From DYJE01 sp041660385 (GTDB taxonomy: Bacteria > Desulfobacterota > Desulfobacteria > Desulfobacterales > Desulfolunaceae), in the NCBI GenBank assembly GCA_041660385.1, contig JBAZWJ010000005.1, positions 1-64,000 of the forward strand: a stretch of 64,000 nucleotides of DNA. Direction: 5' to 3'. Shown piece after piece: positions 51,708-60,750 of the stretch (position 1 is its first letter; each line of letters begins with the position of its first letter). Under the pieces are notes generated by a model. That model did no database searches. It saw only the letters and a list, made by a program, of their open reading frames with translations, and was not told the DNA's origin. A program made the translations under genes and the position numbers.

Positions 51708-53656
51708 CAAGGCGGACAGACCCGCATATTTCGATGCTTGTTTCAGCCCTTGTGATGGGCATCATTCCCCATGTGCTGATTCTTTCCCCCTGGATAAACG
51801 CCTGCTGTTTTTTATCCTGGATTTATCTGATGCTGGGGCCAAAAAAAGCATGGCCCCTGCCTCCACGATGGCTCACGGCATTGCTCACCTTTGCCGCTTT
51901 TTCAGGGATCGTCATCGGGGCCAGGGGAACCTTTAACAGCGATTCGGGTATTGGCCTTCTCTGTCTTATGGCGGCTCTCAAACCCCTTGAAATCAACAAC
52001 CACAGGGACAGAATGATCACCCTGTTTCTGGCGTATTTCATGGTGATCGCTGCGCTTTTCTTTTCAAATTCCCTTGAGATGACGATATACCTGTATTTTT
52101 CGGTGGTGGGCATCACGGGGTGTCTTGTCCTTGTCAACCATCCGGACATCCTTCCTTCAAAAGGCTTTAAACTGGCGTTTACCATCACGGCCCAGGCTTT
52201 GCCCCTTTCCCTTGTTCTTTTCCTGGTGTTTCCCCGAATTCAGGGCAGCCTCTGGGGTGTTCAGGCTGGAAGTGCGGGCTCTTCGGGGCTTTCAGACACC
52301 TTGTCTCCGGGGTCGCTGTCCGGTATGCGCCAGAGTGGCGAACTGGCCATGCGGGTTAGCTTCGAAGGTGGAATTCCAGGTGTTGCAGAACGGTATTTCA
52401 GGGCCATCGTGTTCCAAAATTATGACGGGAAATCATGGCGAGTTTCATGGAAGATTCCCGATGCCACAACCCTGCCCGAGGGCGATGACCCTGTTCGATA
52501 CACGGTGATTCTCGAACCTCACCAACAACACTACCTTGTGACCATGGATTATCCGGGCGAATCACCCCCAGGGTTTACCCTGAGCCACGACCTGACCATC
52601 CGCAGTCGGGACAGGCTCGTCAAACCTGCACGATATTCCCTTGTGTCCTATTCGGCCCCGAGTCCTTCTCCTTTGATGGACTGGGAAGAAATTTACACCC
52701 ATCTGCCGACCACGGGAAACTCAAGATCACGAATCCTTGCCGAAAGGCTCCGCTCCCAGTCCGGGTCAGTGGGAGAGTTGTCAAACGCCATTCTCCGATA
52801 TTTCAGGGACCAGGAATTTTACTACACCCTCAGTCCGCCGGAACTTGATGAAAATCCAGTGGACGGATTTCTTTTCAATACCCGTAAAGGTTACTGCGAA
52901 CATTACGCCTCAGCCTTTGTATACCTTATGCGGGCAGCCGGTGTACCGGCCCGTGTGGTAGGCGGTTATTATGGCGGCGAGGTTAATCCTTACGGCGATT
53001 ACCTGATGATCCGCCAGAAAGATGCCCATGCCTGGGCAGAAGTCTACATGGAAGGAAAAGGCTGGATGCGCGTGGACCCCACAGCGGCTGTCGATCACCG
53101 GCGCGTTGAAAGGGATGCAGCTCCTTCCGGTTCATCGGCGGGTGAGATGCTTGATGGAAGGGGAGGTTTTTTCAACGGAATCAGCCTCAAAGTGCAATTG
53201 GCCTGGGATGCGTTGAACTACCAGTGGTATTCACGGGTCATTGGCTACAGCACGGTCAGCCAGCGGAAGTTTCTTGAAAAACTGGGATTGTCTCTGGACA
53301 GCATGGCCGGGATTCTCAAAACGGTTTTTTCAAGCCTTGCCCTGATCGCCGGTCTTATGATGCTTTATTATTTGCGGTTACAGATGAAAACCGGAGCCGG
53401 AACAGATCCCGTGAAAAAAGGCTATATGCGGTTTTTGAAAAAACTCGAATCCGTGGGCGTGATCTGTCCACCCTATTCCGGCCCTCTTGATTTTGCCGAA
53501 AAAGCCGTCGCCGAACGAAAGGATCTTGAAAAGGAGATCCGTGGAATCACGTCGCTTTATGTTTTATTGAGGTACGGGGGGAAAGAAAAAGACGAAAATC
53601 TGGTTCATGATTTTCTTGTTCTTGTAGGCCATTTCAGACCGGGTAAGATACAATAG
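51704..53656 (+). CDS. TgpA-like membrane transglutaminase (DUF3488 + transglutaminase core)
   Basis: A protein of 650 residues. Five or six N-terminal membrane helices (DUF3488) are followed by an extracytoplasmic region. The transglutaminase-like core has Cys in RKGYCEHYASAFVYLMRAAGVPAR near 398, His in KDAHAWAEVYMEG and Asp in MRVDPTAAV. Another helix near 540 (FSSLALIAGLMMLYYL) precedes a cytoplasmic tail. With MoxR and DUF58 it forms a widespread three-gene unit thought to act on the envelope; the substrate is not known. Confidence 0.93.
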   Translation: MTRRTDPHISMLVSALVMGIIPHVLILSPWINACCFLSWIYLMLGPKKAWPLPPRWLTALLTFAAFSGIVIGARGTFNSDSGIGLLCLMAALKPLEINNHRDRMITLFLAYFMVIAALFFSNSLEMTIYLYFSVVGITGCLVLVNHPDILPSKGFKLAFTITAQALPLSLVLFLVFPRIQGSLWGVQAGSAGSSGLSDTLSPGSLSGMRQSGELAMRVSFEGGIPGVAERYFRAIVFQNYDGKSWRVSWKIPDATTLPEGDDPVRYTVILEPHQQHYLVTMDYPGESPPGFTLSHDLTIRSRDRLVKPARYSLVSYSAPSPSPLMDWEEIYTHLPTTGNSRSRILAERLRSQSGSVGELSNAILRYFRDQEFYYTLSPPELDENPVDGFLFNTRKGYCEHYASAFVYLMRAAGVPARVVGGYYGGEVNPYGDYLMIRQKDAHAWAEVYMEGKGWMRVDPTAAVDHRRVERDAAPSGSSAGEMLDGRGGFFNGISLKVQLAWDALNYQWYSRVIGYSTVSQRKFLEKLGLSLDSMAGILKTVFSSLALIAGLMMLYYLRLQMKTGAGTDPVKKGYMRFLKKLESVGVICPPYSGPLDFAEKAVAERKDLEKEIRGITSLYVLLRYGGKEKDENLVHDFLVLVGHFRPGKIQ

Positions 53657-53708
53657 ATAATAATGGATTGTGCTTTTTTCCATGTAATGCCAGACGGTTT
53701 TTGCGTTC

Positions 53709-53740
53709 GTAGGGGGCGGGTTCCAAGCCCGCCCTGCAAC
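53709..53740. repeat. GTAGGGGGCGGGTTCC-type palindromic repeat
   Basis: Third copy of the family seen at 48985 and 50491. It may double as a terminator for the transglutaminase gene. Confidence 0.85.
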
Positions 53741-53796
53741 GACCATCATAACCCCGATCCCTGAAGAGTGCCTTGCAAAAATAAATGCGGTCTGTC

Positions 53797-53824
53797 TTGA
53801 CAAAAAAATGAATGTCATTATAAT
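53797..53824 (+). promoter_or_regulatory. Consensus sigma-70 promoter of rubrerythrin
   Basis: TTGACA (53797-53802), a 16-nt spacer and TATAAT (53819-53824) match both hexamers perfectly. The predicted start is near 53831, 57 nt before the ATG. Confidence 0.85.
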
Positions 53825-53848
53825 ACTCATAATGATTATGAATTATAA
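53818..53848. promoter_or_regulatory. PerR/Fur-like operator overlapping the rubrerythrin promoter
   Basis: Nested dyads: TTATAAT (53818-53824) with ATTATAA (53842-53848), and CATAAT-G-ATTATG (53828-53840). This resembles PerR boxes (TTATAAT-N-ATTATAA type) and Fur boxes. It covers the -10 and the start site, so binding would repress. A Fur-family regulator is encoded 0.8 kb downstream. Confidence 0.75.
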
Positions 53849-53887
53849 CCGGAAGTAACAACCATTTAAATAATACAGGAGGAATTC

Positions 53888-54463
53888 ATGGCTTCTATTA
53901 AAGGAACCCAGACAGAAAAAAATCTTTTAAAAGCTTTTGCAGGAGAATCACAAGCCAGAAACAGATACACCTATTTTGCAGGCAAAGCCCGGAAAGAAGG
54001 CTATGTTCAGATTGCAGACGTGTTTGAAGAAACAGCAAACCAGGAAAAAGAACACGCCAAACGGTTTTTCAGTTTTCTTGAAGGCGGCATGGTGGAAGTC
54101 ACCGCTTCTTTTCCGGCAGGCGTTATCGGCACCACCCTTGAAAATCTGAAAGCCGCAGCCGACGGAGAACATGAAGAACACAGCTTGCTTTACCCGGAAT
54201 TCGCGAAAATCGCACGGGAAGAAGGCTTCGAAGCCGTGGCCATGATTTTTGAAAATATTTCCATTGCCGAAAAACAGCATGAAAAACGTTACAGAGACTT
54301 GGCCGCCAACATCGAAAAAGGTACGGTGTTCAAACGCGAAAAAGCCGTCACATGGCGTTGCAGAAATTGCGGTTATCTTCATACATCAGAAGAAGCACCC
54401 AAAGCCTGTCCGGCCTGCGCCCATCCCCAGGACCATTTTGAACTTCTGGGCGAAAATTACTAG
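53888..54463 (+). CDS. rbr: Rubrerythrin
   Basis: A protein of 191 residues. The ferritin-like diiron domain has KAFAGESQARNRYTYFAGKA, EETANQEKEHAKRFFSF, AADGEHEEHSLLYPEFA and ISIAEKQHEKRY, giving the expected Glu and His ligands. The C-terminal rubredoxin domain has CRNCGYLHT and CPACAHPQDHF. It reduces hydrogen peroxide to water in anaerobes, using rubredoxin or NADH-linked donors. ACAGGAGGAATTC precedes the ATG. The regulation seen upstream fits peroxide-induced derepression. Confidence 0.97.
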   Translation: MASIKGTQTEKNLLKAFAGESQARNRYTYFAGKARKEGYVQIADVFEETANQEKEHAKRFFSFLEGGMVEVTASFPAGVIGTTLENLKAAADGEHEEHSLLYPEFAKIAREEGFEAVAMIFENISIAEKQHEKRYRDLAANIEKGTVFKREKAVTWRCRNCGYLHTSEEAPKACPACAHPQDHFELLGENY

Positions 54464-54483
54464 AATAACATTTTGAAACCGTC

Positions 54484-54514
54484 GCACAGCAAGGCGTTCA
54501 ACGCTTTGCTGTGC
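54484..54514 (+). terminator. Rubrerythrin terminator
   Basis: GCACAGCAAGGCG (54484-54496) and CGCTTTGCTGTGC (54502-54514) pair over 13 bp with one G-U, and are followed by CGGTTTTTA. Confidence 0.85.
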
Positions 54515-54541
54515 CGGTTTTTACAGACAATTGGATATCCC

Positions 54542-54653
54542 AGATGGGTTACGCTAAGCTTCCCATCCTACGGATTGTCGCATGTAGGATGGGTGGAGCC
54601 AAAGCGTAACCCATCACTTCCATGCGATACCTTGGATGCATTTTTTTCTTGAT
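54542..54653. repeat. Inverted pair of GATGGGTTACGC elements
   Basis: GATGGGTTACGCTAAGC...CCCATCCTA at 54542-54570 is an inverted copy of the start of the element at 54583-54653, so the two can form a large cruciform. The second copy extends through GTGGAGCC and TGGATGCATTTTT like the one at 50622-50691. Confidence 0.85.
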
Positions 54654-54678
54654 TAACGGATCAACTAAGGATCATGCC

Positions 54679-55116
54679 ATGACCGATTCCATCCAGACGG
54701 ATGCCCTCCTACAGAACGCCGGAGTAAGGCCCACCCAGGCCCGGACCGCCATCATGGGCCATTTGATCGAACGGGGAACCCATCCCACCACCGAAGAATT
54801 GAACGCATCCCTGATTGAAAAAGGCATCCGAATTCCCACCGCCACCCTGTATCAGAGCCTGGAAAAACTAACAGCAGCCGGACTCCTTATCCGTTTTCCC
54901 GGCACCGACGGCCAGGTGCGCTACGACGCAAACCTGTCTCACCACCACCACATGATCTGCACCGTCTGTCAGCGCGTGGTCGATATCAGCATCTCAAATC
55001 CCCTTTCCAGCCTATCCATCTTCGATGACAAAACAGGCGAACCCGTTCTCAACTGGACCCTCGAAAACGCCGAAATCGAACTCAAAGGCCGATGCCCCGC
55101 CTGCGCAAAAAAATGA
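54679..55116 (+). CDS. Fur-family regulator, PerR-like
   Basis: A protein of 145 residues from the ATG at 54679 (AAGGATCATGCC upstream). The winged helix is VRPTQARTAIMGHLIERGTHPTTEELNASL ... RIPTATLYQSLEKLTAAGLL. The metal region is HHHHMICTVCQRVVDI, and the C-terminal zinc pair is CPAC. The neighbouring rubrerythrin and its PerR/Fur-like box argue for a peroxide sensor (PerR), although Fur and Zur share this plan. Confidence 0.9.
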   Translation: MTDSIQTDALLQNAGVRPTQARTAIMGHLIERGTHPTTEELNASLIEKGIRIPTATLYQSLEKLTAAGLLIRFPGTDGQVRYDANLSHHHHMICTVCQRVVDISISNPLSSLSIFDDKTGEPVLNWTLENAEIELKGRCPACAKK

Positions 55117-55464
55117 CCCGCACAATCTCGCAGCCCTCCCCGGGCACGCCAATCTCCTGATTGGCCTGCGGCAGACTCCCGCTCTTTTTAAAGTCTCGAT
55201 AGTAAATGCTCAATAATTACGTGCGTATCAACTCTATCCGCAGCAGTTTCAAGCGAAAAACATTAGAAGATCAAGTCGTCATTTGTTTTATTGTTTTAAA
55301 AAAAATGTTATTACAAAATCCAACCAAATTATCAGACAAAACACAAGACTATGGACTTCATGACTATCCTGTAGTTTAATACTAAAGATAACGTAGATTG
55401 TTGAATGTATTGTTATTCTGAAATCTATTCATATAACCCGGATGAGAATAAATTTGGAGACTGA
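55117..55464. other. AT-rich intergenic region before the ATPase/TPR module
   Basis: 348 bp without a convincing gene. A short stem (GCCAATC-TCCT-GATTGGC, 55148-55165) near the start may end the Fur-family transcript, although no U-run follows directly. From 55200 on the sequence is clearly more AT-rich than the flanks, as often at the edge of acquired modules. Confidence 0.55.
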
Positions 55465-56757
55465 ATGATGGATTACCCTGTCAAAGACAAATTTCTGGCA
55501 AGGCAAGTGACAGAACTCGATTTTGAAATCGCTCCGGAAAACGAAGCCGCACTTTATGTGGATCTGGATTCCGTGAGACCGGCTGACTGCTTTAAGGATA
55601 TCAAGTTTGTTCTGAATATCGACGAAGAAAATGGGCAACTTGTCAGACTGACCGATTCCTATGCGAAAATCATTTTTTCAGGCCACAGGGGGTGCGGCAA
55701 GAGTACTGAGCTGCACCGCTTTCAGAAAGATGTAAACCATCCAGGCCGCTATTGCTCGATTTTTATCGATATGGAGAAAGAGGTGGAGATCACCACTTTT
55801 GAGCCGGAAGACCTTTTTGTTACTTTGATATTCAAGCTTGTGGAAAGGCTCCATGACGAGGGACTTTCCATTGAGACTGCTCAGTTAGGCGACCTGATAA
55901 AAGAATGGCTTTCGGAAACAGAGATCCAAAACGAGCTGAAAACTTCCTATAATCTGGATATCTCCAGCGAGGTAAGCGCCAGTGCCGGGTTTCTGGGATT
56001 CCTCAAACTGAAGGGGAGTCTCAAGGCTTTGTTTTCTTCCAGTTCAAATACAGTGAAACGGATCCGCGAAAAGGTCAGGAAAAATCCTCATAATCTTGTG
56101 AACCGAATAAACCTCGCCTTGGAAGACGCCAGAAAGGTTCTTGAGTCTGCTGGAAAAGGCAAGGATATTTTGTTCGTCATCGACGGGTTTGAAAAGATGC
56201 GTTATGAAATATTCCAGCAACTTTTCATCAAAGAATCGTCTATGTTGCAGGCACTTAACAGCAGCATCCTTTTTACCGTTCCCATTAACTCTTATTATAA
56301 TATCAGCGACAGCGCCTCGTCGGAATTCTTCCAGAATCATCTCCTGCCTATGGTTCCGGTAAACACTGACAGCAAACCTCTTCTTGCTGAGATTATTGAA
56401 AAGCGCATTGACAGAAGTGTTTTTTTTACAAAGGGAGCCCTTGATAAAGCTGTGGATATGTCCGGCGGCTGTCCGCGCCAGTTGCTCCGTATTGTCAATC
56501 GAGTCATTGTTCAGCGTCGTGGTGAAAAGATGACTCCAAAGGATGTGGAACAGGCATGCATCTATCTGGGCCAAGAAATGTGGGACAAGCTGGACAGTGA
56601 ACATCGAAAAATTCTTCAGGAAAAAACTTATCAAGCCGCTGACCGGAAGTCACTGGACCTTCTTTTTTCTCTGGCTGTTTTGAAATACAACGGAACACGG
56701 GGTATCAATCCTCTTCTTAGCTCATTTGTCGGCGGTGGTGAGGCCGCTGTCAAATGA
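55465..56757 (+). CDS. P-loop ATPase of the two-gene ATPase/TPR module
   Basis: A protein of 430 residues. Walker A GHRGCGKSTEL lies near residue 72 and Walker B ILFVIDGFEKM near 234, followed by a sensor-like SSILFTVPINSYYN and a winged-helix-like GGCPRQLLRIVNRV segment. This is the plan of AAA-type ATPases of the AAA_16/Orc1-Cdc6-like group used as switches. There is a segment AGFLGFLKLKGSLKALF near 175-195 that is hydrophobic enough to contact membrane. GGAG lies 6-9 nt before a double ATG. The stop overlaps the next start. I do not recognise the exact family. Confidence 0.75.
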   Translation: MMDYPVKDKFLARQVTELDFEIAPENEAALYVDLDSVRPADCFKDIKFVLNIDEENGQLVRLTDSYAKIIFSGHRGCGKSTELHRFQKDVNHPGRYCSIFIDMEKEVEITTFEPEDLFVTLIFKLVERLHDEGLSIETAQLGDLIKEWLSETEIQNELKTSYNLDISSEVSASAGFLGFLKLKGSLKALFSSSSNTVKRIREKVRKNPHNLVNRINLALEDARKVLESAGKGKDILFVIDGFEKMRYEIFQQLFIKESSMLQALNSSILFTVPINSYYNISDSASSEFFQNHLLPMVPVNTDSKPLLAEIIEKRIDRSVFFTKGALDKAVDMSGGCPRQLLRIVNRVIVQRRGEKMTPKDVEQACIYLGQEMWDKLDSEHRKILQEKTYQAADRKSLDLLFSLAVLKYNGTRGINPLLSSFVGGGEAAVK

Positions 56758-58388
56758 TAGATGACGCTGATCGCCATCAGCTCGGCGAAATTGTGTTTGT
56801 CCTTGCGGGCAGAAGTAAACCCACACTTGTGGTCATTTCCACAGGCTCTTACCGAAAACGTAACGAACTTCGGTCCGAGATAGACCGCCTTCTCCCAGAA
56901 TACCGTTCAGCACTTCTTGACCTTTCGGGCCAGTCCATCACCTCTCTGTTTAGAACCGTCCGGGAACGTGCTCCCGAAGAAGTTCTTTCATCCAAACCCG
57001 TGGAATATCTGCTTCATATCTATGGCCTCGAAGACAGCTTATTGATATCAAAGGAAGGCCGGATTGGATCGTCTCTCTTGATCCAGGAACTGAATTTGGA
57101 ACGTGAAAATCTGTTCCATGAATTCCCCTGCTGTTTGATCATCTGGACTACCTCTCATTTTACAGAAAAGCTTAAAAAACAGGCTCCCGATCTTTGGGAC
57201 TGGATTACATACAGCTACCGTTTCGAAGGTAGCGAAGTCATGACTGTTTCCCATGAAGCGTTTCGTTTACCGGAACTTAGAGCGGGGCTCACTGATGAGC
57301 GGAAAAGACGTATCATGGAACTCGAAGAACGATTAAATGACATGCCCCTAAAAGGAGACACCACGGAACGGGTTGCCCGTTCGAAACTCGCTGTTTATAA
57401 AGCTCTGGGCGAGGAATACGAGGCGGCATTTAGTTTTGAAGAATCCATACGGTATTACAGTGCGGCATTGGCGGTTATCGGGGCTACAGATCTTGGAGAA
57501 ACAGCGAGGGCTGAAGCATTCTTTTTTTTAGGAAGAGTAAACGTCAAGAGAAGGTGTATTAATCAAGCGTTAGGATATTTGAATGAAGCGCGTGAGATTT
57601 TCGAGCGAAGCGATAATTATGATTATATAGGCCCAATATATCATCTGATAGGCATGATATACGCTCAACAGAAGAACTGGTCAGTTGCCCTTGAAAATTA
57701 TCAGCTTTCTCTTATGTGGGGAGAAAAGGCAGGTATGGACTATCAGTTGTGTGTCACCTGGCACCAGATCGGTAGGTTGTACGAAGATCAGAGGAACTGG
57801 CCCAAAGCTATTGATAATTATAATAAGGCTCTTGAGTGTAATAAAAAAACAGGGATGGTTCATCAGTTAGGCGGCACTTGGCATCAGATTGGAAAAGTAT
57901 ATGGAGAACAATGTCAGTGGAACAAAGCTCTTAAGTGCTATCACAAGGCTCTTAAGTGGAATGAAAAGACAGGAATGATCCATGAGTTGAGTAGTACATG
58001 GCAGAATATTGGATTTGTGTATGCGACACAAAGGGACTGGCCTAAAGCCCTTGAAAATTATAATAAGGCTCATGAGTGTAATAAAAAAACAGGGATGGTC
58101 CATGCGTTGGGCAAAACCTTCCACCAGATCGGAAGAGTTTACGAAGAGATGGATAACGTTCCAGATGCGCTGGAATACTTTCAGAAAGCCCTTTCATGTT
58201 TCATCAAGGAAAAATGGGACGAAGAACAAGGGATCGCAACAAAATCAATCCAAAGGATTTTTGCCCGTATCGGGCAGGAACAGCGGGAACGTCTGAAGTT
58301 AACTTTTCCGGAAGAAGTTTATCGGCTTTTTGAAACGAAGGGTAAGGTTGAAAAAGAACCACCTGATAATAAAAAAATGAATGCCTGA
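56754..58388 (+). CDS. TPR sensor/partner protein of the ATPase module
   Basis: A protein of 544 residues overlapping the ATPase gene by 4 bp (ATGA). Residues 1-190 look like an NTPase-type alpha/beta domain without a P-loop (VFVLAGRSKPTLVVISTG ... CCLIIWTTSH); a degenerate switch domain is possible. From about 210 to 520 there are some seven tetratricopeptide repeats of about 40 residues, e.g. GRLYEDQRNWPKAIDNYNKALE. Three consecutive TPR units (57790-58130) are nearly identical at DNA level. Tandem ATPase plus TPR partner resembles conflict or signalling modules; no effector domain is evident. Function unknown. Confidence 0.75.
   Translation: MIDDADRHQLGEIVFVLAGRSKPTLVVISTGSYRKRNELRSEIDRLLPEYRSALLDLSGQSITSLFRTVRERAPEEVLSSKPVEYLLHIYGLEDSLLISKEGRIGSSLLIQELNLERENLFHEFPCCLIIWTTSHFTEKLKKQAPDLWDWITYSYRFEGSEVMTVSHEAFRLPELRAGLTDERKRRIMELEERLNDMPLKGDTTERVARSKLAVYKALGEEYEAAFSFEESIRYYSAALAVIGATDLGETARAEAFFFLGRVNVKRRCINQALGYLNEAREIFERSDNYDYIGPIYHLIGMIYAQQKNWSVALENYQLSLMWGEKAGMDYQLCVTWHQIGRLYEDQRNWPKAIDNYNKALECNKKTGMVHQLGGTWHQIGKVYGEQCQWNKALKCYHKALKWNEKTGMIHELSSTWQNIGFVYATQRDWPKALENYNKAHECNKKTGMVHALGKTFHQIGRVYEEMDNVPDALEYFQKALSCFIKEKWDEEQGIATKSIQRIFARIGQEQRERLKLTFPEEVYRLFETKGKVEKEPPDNKKMNA
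57790..58130 (+). repeat. Recently duplicated TPR units (120-bp period)
   Basis: AATAAGGCTCTTGAGTGTAA at 57822-57841 recurs with one mismatch exactly 240 bp (two TPR units) later at 58062. The match continues through AAAAAAACAGGGATGGT. The intervening unit is a diverged copy. Period 120 bp equals 40 residues. Confidence 0.8.
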
Positions 58389-58423
58389 GCCCGGTGGAAG
58401 GTGTATTGCCCAACACCGGGCTC
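58387..58423 (+). terminator. Terminator of the ATPase/TPR module
   Basis: GAGCCCGGTG (58387-58396) and CACCGGGCTC (58414-58423) are perfect 10-bp arms, followed by ATTTTTTT. Confidence 0.9.
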
Positions 58424-58443
58424 ATTTTTTTCTTCCAACAAAC

Positions 58444-59211
58444 TTACTTCCCGCTCATCCTCACTGCAGCATCAAGCCGGATGGTTTCGCCGTTCATCAT
58501 GGCGTTTTCCACCATGTGGCGGGCGAGGTCTGCGAATTCCGAAGGTTTGCCCAGGCGCTTGGGGAAAGGGCTCATCTGGATCAGGGCGGCTTTCACTTTT
58601 TCGGGCAGGCTTGCCATCATCGGTGTTTCGAAAAGACCGGGGGCGATGGTGTTGATTCGGATGCCGTAATCGGCGAACTCTCTGGCGATGGGAAGGGTCA
58701 TTCCGACGATGGCGGCTTTGGAAGCGGTGTAGGATGCCTGGCCGAGCTGGCCGTCAAAGGCGGCGATGGATGCGGTGTTGATCACCACGCCTTTTTCACC
58801 GTCTTCATTGGGAGTGTTCAGCAGCATTTTGGCTGAGGTATGGCGGATCACGTTCAGTGTGCCCAGAAGGTTGACCTGGATGGTTTTCGTGAAACTGTCC
58901 ATGGGTGCTGGCTGGCCTTTTGCGAGAATTTTGGAAGGGATTACAATTCCGGCACAGTTGATGACCACATGGATGCTGCCGAAGGCGGCCATGGTGGCGT
59001 CAACGGCGGCCTGGACGTTTTGTTCATCGGATACGTCGGTTTTGACGAAGATGGCGGTTTCCCCAATTTCTTTTGCAAGGGATTCACCTGCTTCCACATT
59101 CATGTCAAGAATGGCCACGCTTGCTCCTTCAGTTGCGAAGCAGCGAACACAGGCCTCGCCCAGACCTGAGGCTCCGCCGGTGACCATGATGGTTTTGTTA
59201 TTAATGTTCAT
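58444..59211 (-). CDS. Short-chain dehydrogenase, 3-hydroxyacyl-CoA dehydrogenase type
   Basis: A protein of 255 residues. Cofactor motif TGGASGLGEA, NCAGIV, and catalytic Ser/Tyr/Lys in NTASIAAFDGQLGQASYTASKAAIVGMT. PGLFETPMM and the overall length match the HSD10-type 3-hydroxyacyl-CoA dehydrogenases (3-hydroxy-2-methylbutyryl-CoA). It is on the same strand as the thiolase at 59500-60750, 288 bp apart, fitting the last oxidation step before thiolysis in fatty- or branched-chain acyl-CoA breakdown. Confidence 0.9.
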   Translation of the reverse strand: MNINNKTIMVTGGASGLGEACVRCFATEGASVAILDMNVEAGESLAKEIGETAIFVKTDVSDEQNVQAAVDATMAAFGSIHVVINCAGIVIPSKILAKGQPAPMDSFTKTIQVNLLGTLNVIRHTSAKMLLNTPNEDGEKGVVINTASIAAFDGQLGQASYTASKAAIVGMTLPIAREFADYGIRINTIAPGLFETPMMASLPEKVKAALIQMSPFPKRLGKPSEFADLARHMVENAMMNGETIRLDAAVRMSGK

Positions 59212-59276
59212 GAAGGTTTTTTCCTTTATCTTTTATGTTGGTATGAGACGTTTGAATAGGTTTCATCTTTTTTTGT

Positions 59277-59475
59277 GAACATCGAACATCGAACACTGAA
59301 CATCGAATGGTGAATGGGTTTCATAACGCTCTTTGTCGCATTGAACAAACCATCTCGCAGGATATGCAGTTATGAATTTTTAATTTATATTCATTATTCT
59401 GATGTTATTGGTCTTTACTAAATGCTCCAATCCTTCATTCACAGTTCGATGTTAAACGTTCGATGTTCGATGTTC
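59277..59475. repeat. GAACATCGAA repeats in inverted orientation
   Basis: A cluster of GAACATCGAA/GAACACTGAA units at 59277-59309 faces a cluster of TTCGATGTTC units at 59444-59475. The 135 bp between hold no gene. A related single unit is at 50403-50417. Confidence 0.75.
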
Positions 59476-59499
59476 ATTTTTTATTCATTCACTATGATT

Positions 59500-60750
59500 T
59501 CAACACATTTCAATAGCACAGGCCATAGCCACGCCACCGCCGCCGCAAAGGGTGGCAAGTCCCAGAGTTTTGTTCCGGTTTTTCATGCCGTAAATCAGGG
59601 AAACGATAACACGTGCTCCGGTGGACCCAACGGGATGGCCAAGGCCGATACCGGAACCATTCAAATTGGTGACGGCACGGTTAATTCCCAGTTCCTTTTC
59701 ACAGCCCAGGTACTGGGCGGCGAAGGCTTCATTGATTTCGATCTGTTCAAAATCTTCCATTTTGAGACCGCTGCGTGAAAGAAGATTTTTTACAGCGGGG
59801 ACAGGGCTCATGCCCATGACGGAAGGGTGGCATCCGCCACGCCCGACGGCTTTGATCCGGGCAAGGGGTTTGAGGCCCAGTTCTTTGGCCTTGTCTGCGG
59901 ACATGATGATCAATCCGCTGGAGCCATCGTTGAGGCCACTGGAATTTCCGGCGGTGACTTTTCCTGTTTTGGGAATGAAGGCCGGAGGAAGACTTTTGAG
60001 ATCGTCCAGGGTGAGCCCGGGTTTGAAGTGCTCGTCTTTGCTGAACATCAACGGATCTTTCTTTCTGCGGGGAACAGGCACAGTGACAATCTCTTCGGCA
60101 AAAGACCCGTCAGCTGTGGCGCGTTCCGCTTCGTTGTTGCTGCGCAAGGCCACTTCATCCATTTCTTCCCGGCTGATTTTGTAATGTTGGGCAATGAACT
60201 CGGCGGTGTGACCCATGATATAGGGTTTGTTTTTGAAATAACATAAGGGAGCTTCTTCGGCGTTGACCGGGCCTTCGGCTGCATCGGGCATCACATAGGA
60301 TCCGCAGTGGAGGGCGCGGATCATGGCGTCCACAAAGGTCTGGTCCTGAAGGCGGCAGCCCCAGCGTGCAGCGGGAACTATATAAGGTACGCCGGACATA
60401 TGTTCCGCACCACCGGCGAGGATGATGTCCGCCATATCGGCCTGGATCATGGCCATGCCGGAGATCACGGCTTCCATTCCGGAAATGCAGACACGGTTGA
60501 TAGTGACAGCGGTCTGTGTGTCGGGAACGCCTGCCATCAGAGAGGCAACCCTCGCTACATTCAAAGTATCTGCCGGTTCCATGCAGCAGCCGTATCGCAC
60601 ATCATCCACCATGCCCGGCTCAATACCCGCCCGTTTGATTGCTTCTTTCATGGTTATGCTCGCGATGGTGGCTGTATTCATGTCTTTTAACGTTCCACCG
60701 AATGTACCGATGGCTGTCCGGCACGCAGAAACTATTACCACATCCTTCAT
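59500..60750 (-). CDS. Thiolase (acetyl-CoA acyltransferase)
   Basis: A protein of 416 residues from the ATG at 60750 (AAAGGAG 6 nt upstream). Active-site Cys is in NRVCISGMEAV near 89. The C-terminal catalytic motifs are GHPVGSTGARV and CGGGGVAMA, and NEAFAAQYLG is present. It cleaves 3-ketoacyl-CoA with CoA or condenses two acetyl-CoA. It is divergent from the second thiolase and acyl-CoA dehydrogenase across a 778-bp regulatory and repeat region. Confidence 0.94.
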   Translation of the reverse strand: MKDVVIVSACRTAIGTFGGTLKDMNTATIASITMKEAIKRAGIEPGMVDDVRYGCCMEPADTLNVARVASLMAGVPDTQTAVTINRVCISGMEAVISGMAMIQADMADIILAGGAEHMSGVPYIVPAARWGCRLQDQTFVDAMIRALHCGSYVMPDAAEGPVNAEEAPLCYFKNKPYIMGHTAEFIAQHYKISREEMDEVALRSNNEAERATADGSFAEEIVTVPVPRRKKDPLMFSKDEHFKPGLTLDDLKSLPPAFIPKTGKVTAGNSSGLNDGSSGLIIMSADKAKELGLKPLARIKAVGRGGCHPSVMGMSPVPAVKNLLSRSGLKMEDFEQIEINEAFAAQYLGCEKELGINRAVTNLNGSGIGLGHPVGSTGARVIVSLIYGMKNRNKTLGLATLCGGGGVAMACAIEMC

